Source: Caballeronia peredens (GTDB lineage: Bacteria > Pseudomonadota > Gammaproteobacteria > Burkholderiales > Burkholderiaceae). From it: DNA of 64,000 nucleotides. The DNA is taken from the NCBI GenBank assembly GCA_001544595.2, contig FCOH02000011.1:124001-188000 (forward strand), in the 5' to 3' direction. The position numbers were made by a program, and so were the translations under genes. The notes under the pieces are model-generated. The model worked only from the letters and a program-made list of their open reading frames with translations, did not search any database and had not been told where the DNA came from. Shown here piece after piece: positions 60,526 through 64,000 of this stretch (positions are counted from its first letter, which is position 1; every line of letters begins with the position of its first letter).

Positions 60526-61511
60526 GCTTGCGCTCCTGCCAGCGAGATGTCGGTGACTGCCAGTTGCCCGCGTCCCGCGATATGCGTGACTTCGCGCAGA
60601 CCGAGCATCGTGCGCAACTGGTCCGCCGGCACCTTCATCGGACCGGGGCCGGATGGCGCGCCCGGCGCGGGTTGCGGAAACGCGGTCGACCGCGCCGAAT
60701 AGAAGCGCATCTCTCCCTCCACTTTTTGCGCCACCTGATGCACGTGGCCGTTCAATACCGTCACCGAGCCGAAGCGCTTCAGAAGCGCGAGCGCCTGCGC
60801 GCTGTCGTCGGTGCCCCAGCCCCATTGCGGATAGAGCGCCCACAGCGGAATATGCGCGAACACGACGATCGGCGTGCTGCTCGATTTGCCCTGCAGGTCG
60901 GCCTTGAGCCACGCGAGCTGCGCGTCGCCGAGAAAGCCGAGGCCGCCGCCCTTGAGGTCGATCACGTTGGTCAGGCCGATGAAATGCACGCCGCCTTGAT
61001 CGAAGCTGTACCAGTGACGGTTGCTGCCGCGGCCGTATTGCCCCGAAAAGCGCTCGAAGAACGGATTGCCGTCTTCGACCAGCACGTCGTGCTCGCCGGG
61101 CACGTAGTGCACGTCCATGCCGGCTTTACCGATGATCTGCGTCGCCGTATCGAACTCGCCGGGCTTCGACAGATGCGTGATGTCGCCCGTGTGGATCATG
61201 AACGCGGGGCGCTTCTTCATCGCGCCGACGTGGTTGACGGCTTCTTCGAGCGTGCTCGTCGGTTCCGTGTTCGGGTCCTTGTTGAAACCGATATGGCTGT
61301 CGCTGATCTGCACGAAGCTGAACGAGCTTGTTTTCTCGGCGGCCTCGGCGGACGAGATCAGGCGCGAGACCGGCACGCCGCCGCTCACGGTCCAGAGCAC
61401 GCCGGCGCCGGCCCAGGCCATGCAGGAGAGTGCGGTGCGGCGGCGCTTGCCGTGGTCGTCGAGTTCGTCGGTTTCCTGCGCGGGCGGCAGGGCAGTGGGG
61501 TCGGGTTTCAT
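60522..61511 (-). CDS. Exported metallophosphoesterase
   Basis: A 329-residue calcineurin-like phosphoesterase. The metal site motifs are DSHIG, TGDITH, GEHD (usually GNHD; here Glu replaces Asn), FAHIPLW and NGHVHQ. A basic N-terminus (KRRRTALSCMAWAG) plus hydrophobic segment suggests export, possibly Tat. Asn-to-Glu at the bridging position could change metal or substrate. Operon with cupredoxin; divergent from an ECF sigma gene, so probably a member of its regulon. Confidence 0.88.
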   Translation of the reverse strand: MKPDPTALPPAQETDELDDHGKRRRTALSCMAWAGAGVLWTVSGGVPVSRLISSAEAAEKTSSFSFVQISDSHIGFNKDPNTEPTSTLEEAVNHVGAMKKRPAFMIHTGDITHLSKPGEFDTATQIIGKAGMDVHYVPGEHDVLVEDGNPFFERFSGQYGRGSNRHWYSFDQGGVHFIGLTNVIDLKGGGLGFLGDAQLAWLKADLQGKSSSTPIVVFAHIPLWALYPQWGWGTDDSAQALALLKRFGSVTVLNGHVHQVAQKVEGEMRFYSARSTAFPQPAPGAPSGPGPMKVPADQLRTMLGLREVTHIAGRGQLAVTDISLAGAQA

Positions 61512-61697
61512 GGCGGTTCCCTTCGATTTGATTGCGGCCGCAGATCTTGTCGTTCGATTCGGCGAACATTCGGCGAAGATTCGGCAATTCGCACGCTCAC
61601 GGCGGCCCGGTACGTGAGCGCGAGGCCGGCGATTTCCGCATCGGCTGCGGGTCGCTGTGGCATCCGTCCATCGAACCGCCGGAACTGGCGCGATATT

Positions 61698-61759
61698 CCC
61701 GCTTTATTTTTTCGAGGCGCGGGCATAAACGGGAATAAAGCGGGCGGAGGCGGAGTATG
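61698..61759. promoter_or_regulatory. Divergent regulatory core with inverted AATAAAGCGGG and ECF-like promoter
   Basis: CCCGCTTTATT (61698-61708) and AATAAAGCGGG (61734-61744) form 11-bp inverted arms 25 bp apart between the divergent operons. Within the right arm, GGGAATAA (61731-61738) plus AGTATG after 15 bp is a candidate ECF promoter for the sigma gene itself. A GGGAATA also faces the metallophosphoesterase on the minus strand. The rest of the 333-bp gap shows no gene. Confidence 0.45.
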
Positions 61760-61844
61760 GGAGGGTGAGGGCGCGGAAAAGCAGGATTGCCGCGATGCCC
61801 GGACGAAGTTTCCCGAACGTGGCAGGCGAAAGGAGACCCGCGCG

Positions 61845-62516
61845 ATGTGGCAAGGCAGGTCGAGACAGGAGAAGTCCGGGCGCGGCGAGCGTGCGGACGC
61901 ACAGGCGGCCCACGCGCGCTTCGAGGCGATGGTGATGCCGCATCTGGACGCCGCGTACAACCTCGCGCGCTGGCTGTCCGGCAACGCGAGCGATGCCGAC
62001 GACGTCGTGCAGGAAGCCTATCTGCGCGCCTTCCGTTTCTTCGGCGGATTCGAAGGCGGCGAGGACGCGAACGCGCGGGCATGGCTGCTCGCGATCGTGC
62101 GCAATACGTGGTTCACGGAATGGCGGCGGCGCGTGCAACTGGCGGACGCCACGCCCTACGACGAGGAACTCGGCGGCGACGAAGCATTGCCGGGCTGGTC
62201 GGAAGAAGGCGCGGTCGACCCGGAAACGCTCGCCGTGCGCCGTGACGAGATTCATCTGGTGCATCGCGCGCTGGAGGCATTGCCGGTCGCCTTTCGCGAG
62301 GTGCTGGTGTTACGTGAGCTGGAAGACATGAGTTACAAGGAAGTGGCGTCCGTGACCGGCGTGCCGATCGGCACGGTGATGTCGCGGCTCGCGCGCGGCC
62401 GCAAAATGCTGGCGGGGGCGGTGCGCGCGGCGCAGGGCGGACAGGACCGGCCGAGCGTGCGGCTGGTCCGCCGCGCGGGACCGGGTCATTCAGAGGAGTC
62501 GGGAAATGGAAAATAA
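61845..62516 (+). CDS. ECF-type RNA polymerase sigma factor
   Basis: A 223-residue ECF sigma factor. Region 2 (about 30-100) includes HLDAAYNLARWLSGNASDADDVVQEAYLRAFRFF. Region 4 (about 155-205) has EVLVLRELEDMSYKEVASVTGVPIGTVMSRLARGRKML. The ATG is preceded by AAGGAG. It overlaps the anti-sigma gene by 11 nt. It is likely autoregulated through the upstream GGGAATAA element and likely controls the divergent metallophosphoesterase-cupredoxin operon. Confidence 0.94.
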   Translation: MWQGRSRQEKSGRGERADAQAAHARFEAMVMPHLDAAYNLARWLSGNASDADDVVQEAYLRAFRFFGGFEGGEDANARAWLLAIVRNTWFTEWRRRVQLADATPYDEELGGDEALPGWSEEGAVDPETLAVRRDEIHLVHRALEALPVAFREVLVLRELEDMSYKEVASVTGVPIGTVMSRLARGRKMLAGAVRAAQGGQDRPSVRLVRRAGPGHSEESGNGK

Positions 62517-63255
62517 CGACACCGCCTCGCTCGACACGAGGCTCACCGATGGTTCGCTCTATCAGCGTGCGCCCGTGCATCTGCGGGCGCAGGTGCTGGC
62601 CCGGGTGCGCGCCGCGGCCGACGAGGCCGACGAGCAGGCGCGCGCACGTGCCCCCGCGCGGCGCGCCCGGCGTGGCTGGAGCAATCCGTTCGCGGCGCCG
62701 TGGCCGTTCTTCGGCGGCGCGTTCGCAGGCGCCACACTCTCTGCGCTCGTGCTCGGCACCATGCTGTGGTTCCAGGCGGTGCCGCTCATGTCGACGGTAT
62801 CGACCGGCTCGCCCGTCGCGCAGGAGATCGTATCGAGCCACGTCCGCGCGCTGATGTCGGATCGTCCGATCGACGTGCTTTCGAGCGACAAGCACACGGT
62901 CAAGCCGTGGTTCAACGGCCGCATCGACTATGCGCCGCCGGTGATCGATCCCGCGGGGCCGGGTTTCGCGCTGGTCGGCGGACGGCTCGATTACATCGAT
63001 CATCGGCCGGTGGCGGTCGTCGTGTATCGCTACCTGAAGCATCCGATCGATGTGTACGTGTTTCCTCAGCGCAAGGGCGAAGTGAAGAGTGAGGCGAGCG
63101 ACAAGGAGTTCTCGCCGGTCGTCACCCAATCCGACGACGGTTATGCGCTCGCGCGCTGGAATCACGACGGCATGACGTTCTGGGCCGTCACCGATGCGTC
63201 GGGCGCCGTGTTGCGTCAGTTCGCGCATGCTATCGAAACCGGCGCGCCGCGCTAG
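62506..63255 (+). CDS. Membrane anti-sigma factor
   Basis: A 249-residue protein with a cytoplasmic N-terminal about 60 residues, one transmembrane helix (about 66-90) and a periplasmic domain of about 155 residues. No zinc-finger (HxxxCxxC) is visible in the N-terminal part. Overlap with the sigma gene and the single-span topology are the basis of the call. The periplasmic signal is unknown. Confidence 0.85.
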   Translation: MENNDTASLDTRLTDGSLYQRAPVHLRAQVLARVRAAADEADEQARARAPARRARRGWSNPFAAPWPFFGGAFAGATLSALVLGTMLWFQAVPLMSTVSTGSPVAQEIVSSHVRALMSDRPIDVLSSDKHTVKPWFNGRIDYAPPVIDPAGPGFALVGGRLDYIDHRPVAVVVYRYLKHPIDVYVFPQRKGEVKSEASDKEFSPVVTQSDDGYALARWNHDGMTFWAVTDASGAVLRQFAHAIETGAPR

Positions 63256-63333
63256 GAAAGTGCATAAAGCCGACTAAGGCGCTTAGGGCCAGATTGTTAA
63301 ATCGCTAAAGAATTTCGAAGAGTGCGCAAGGTT

Positions 63334-63372
63334 GCGCGCGGTCATCCTCCTGGGGGCCGCGCGCTTTTTTTT
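63334..63372 (+). terminator. Rho-independent terminator after the ECF operon
   Basis: GCGCGCGG and CCGCGCGC pair across a 15-nt loop and are followed by eight T residues. It ends the sigma/anti-sigma transcript 78 nt past the stop codon. Confidence 0.9.
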
Positions 63373-63745
63373 GCGTGGCCCTTAAGCGTATACCCGCTAA
63401 GACGCCGCTTGCCCGAGCCTGAGAAAACGCTTTGGGATGCTGGCTAAATGTCATCCATGCAATCCATCTTTAGCGTTTATTCCATGCCTTGCACACTTGC
63501 GATGCATCAGATGTGCGCTAACGCTCGTGCTCTTCGGGTATCTCCGAATATGGTCATATCCTTACATTTTTCTAAACTCGGTCACCGCCTATGTAATCGA
63601 TAACGCGCACTGCACTTAAAAGCATCGCTGAGGCCAAAAGCGGACCTGGGAGCTTGCATGGGGACGGAGCAGAGTGCGAAAGCGCCACGCTCGCCATCAG
63701 CGCGAGCCGACCCTTCAAATAACGATTCAAGCGACGGAGACACAC
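63373..63745. other. Leader region of the binding-protein gene
   Basis: A 373-bp gap that is AT-richer at about 63540-63620 than its surroundings and probably contains the promoter of the following gene. No unambiguous -35/-10 pair, riboswitch or small gene identified. Confidence 0.45.
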
Positions 63746-64000
63746 ATGGGTATGCAGATGAAGCTCATCGCGGGCGCGCTTGCGTTCGGCGTTTTTTCGC
63801 TGGCCCACGCGGCCGACCCGATCAAGATCGGCGTCGATGGTCCGTTCACGGGCGGTTCGTCTTCCATGGGCGTCAGCATGCGCGACGGCGTGCGTCTGGC
63901 CACGGCTGAAATCAACAAGTCGGGTGGCGTGCTCGGACGTCAGATCGTGCTCGTCGAACGCGATGACGAAGCCAAGAACGAGCGCGGCGTGCAGATCGCG
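63746..64000 (+). CDS. Branched-chain amino acid-type ABC substrate-binding protein, 5' part
   Basis: The first 85 codons are present and the gene runs past the right edge. A signal peptide (MKLIAGALAFGVFSLAHA-AD) is followed by the LivJ/LivK-type pattern DPIKIGVDGPFTGGSSSMGVSMRDGVRLATAEINKSGGVLG. It captures amino acids or related ligands in the periplasm for an ABC importer. The start is within MGMQMK; the first ATG has GGAG upstream. Confidence 0.92.
   Translation, partial: MGMQMKLIAGALAFGVFSLAHAADPIKIGVDGPFTGGSSSMGVSMRDGVRLATAEINKSGGVLGRQIVLVERDDEAKNERGVQIA

Overview
The window is one stretch of a high-GC (roughly 60-65%) beta-proteobacterial chromosome, almost certainly from the Burkholderiaceae (Burkholderia/Paraburkholderia/Caballeronia type). 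The basis is codon use, gene families (GlxA-type regulators, MdtNOP-like efflux, ba3-type oxidase) and many densely packed genes with GTG/ATG starts. I see no rRNA, tRNA, CRISPR array, insertion sequence, integrase or prophage gene. Both edges cut a gene: a cupin-fold protein on the left and a periplasmic binding protein on the right.

Layout. 0-4 kb: cupin and AhpD-like proteins, then a nitric oxide detoxification pair, flavohemoglobin (hmp) and its divergent regulator norR, with a sigma-54 promoter and NorR-type operators between them. 4-9.3 kb: a tightly packed ba3-type cytochrome oxidase operon with three additional c-type cytochromes. 9.4-26 kb: housekeeping and stress genes (ferredoxin-NADP reductase, extensin-like protein, HD protein, GlxA regulator, OmpW behind an FNR/ANR-type box, a large low-complexity lipoprotein, GFA protein, alcohol dehydrogenase, sirtuin, class V aminotransferase, chemoreceptor, AcuI, PRC-barrel protein). 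26-33 kb: aldo/keto reductase, a ClC channel with CBS domains, MarR, HPP-CBS protein and a transglutaminase-like protein. 33-36 kb: a secreted caspase-like/FGE-fold fusion protein facing a tandem DUF4399 pair.

The most interesting region is 36.2-50.3 kb. It encodes what looks like a complete peptide export system: an outer membrane factor, a twin-FHA membrane protein, a HlyD-type adaptor, a cytoplasmic PpiC-type prolyl isomerase, and a 1019-residue ABC exporter carrying two cyclic-nucleotide-type domains and an intact C39 leader peptidase. A sigma-54 activator without a receiver domain and a PP2C phosphatase complete the set. Two small genes flank the set (36380 and 49059). Each encodes a peptide with a 26-residue double-glycine leader, the two leaders being identical at 13 of 26 positions. 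Both peptide genes, and a divergent LRAT/NC-domain gene, are preceded by good -24/-12 sigma-54 promoters. Perfect inverted repeats lie between the two divergent promoters. The inferred circuit is that the locus activator turns on its own export substrates. The peptide cores contain no cysteine and are rich in Asn, Gln, Ser and Thr, so they do not look like lanthipeptides.

50.5-64 kb: hppD (tyrosine catabolism), a ytcA-mdtNOP-like efflux operon, a serine-type sulfatase with its radical-SAM maturase, a metallophosphoesterase-cupredoxin operon divergent from an ECF sigma/anti-sigma pair, and the start of a branched-chain amino acid type binding protein. A GGGAATAA-N15/16-GTA pattern occurs in front of the ECF gene and twice between the caspase-like and DUF4399 genes, which hints at a small shared ECF regulon.
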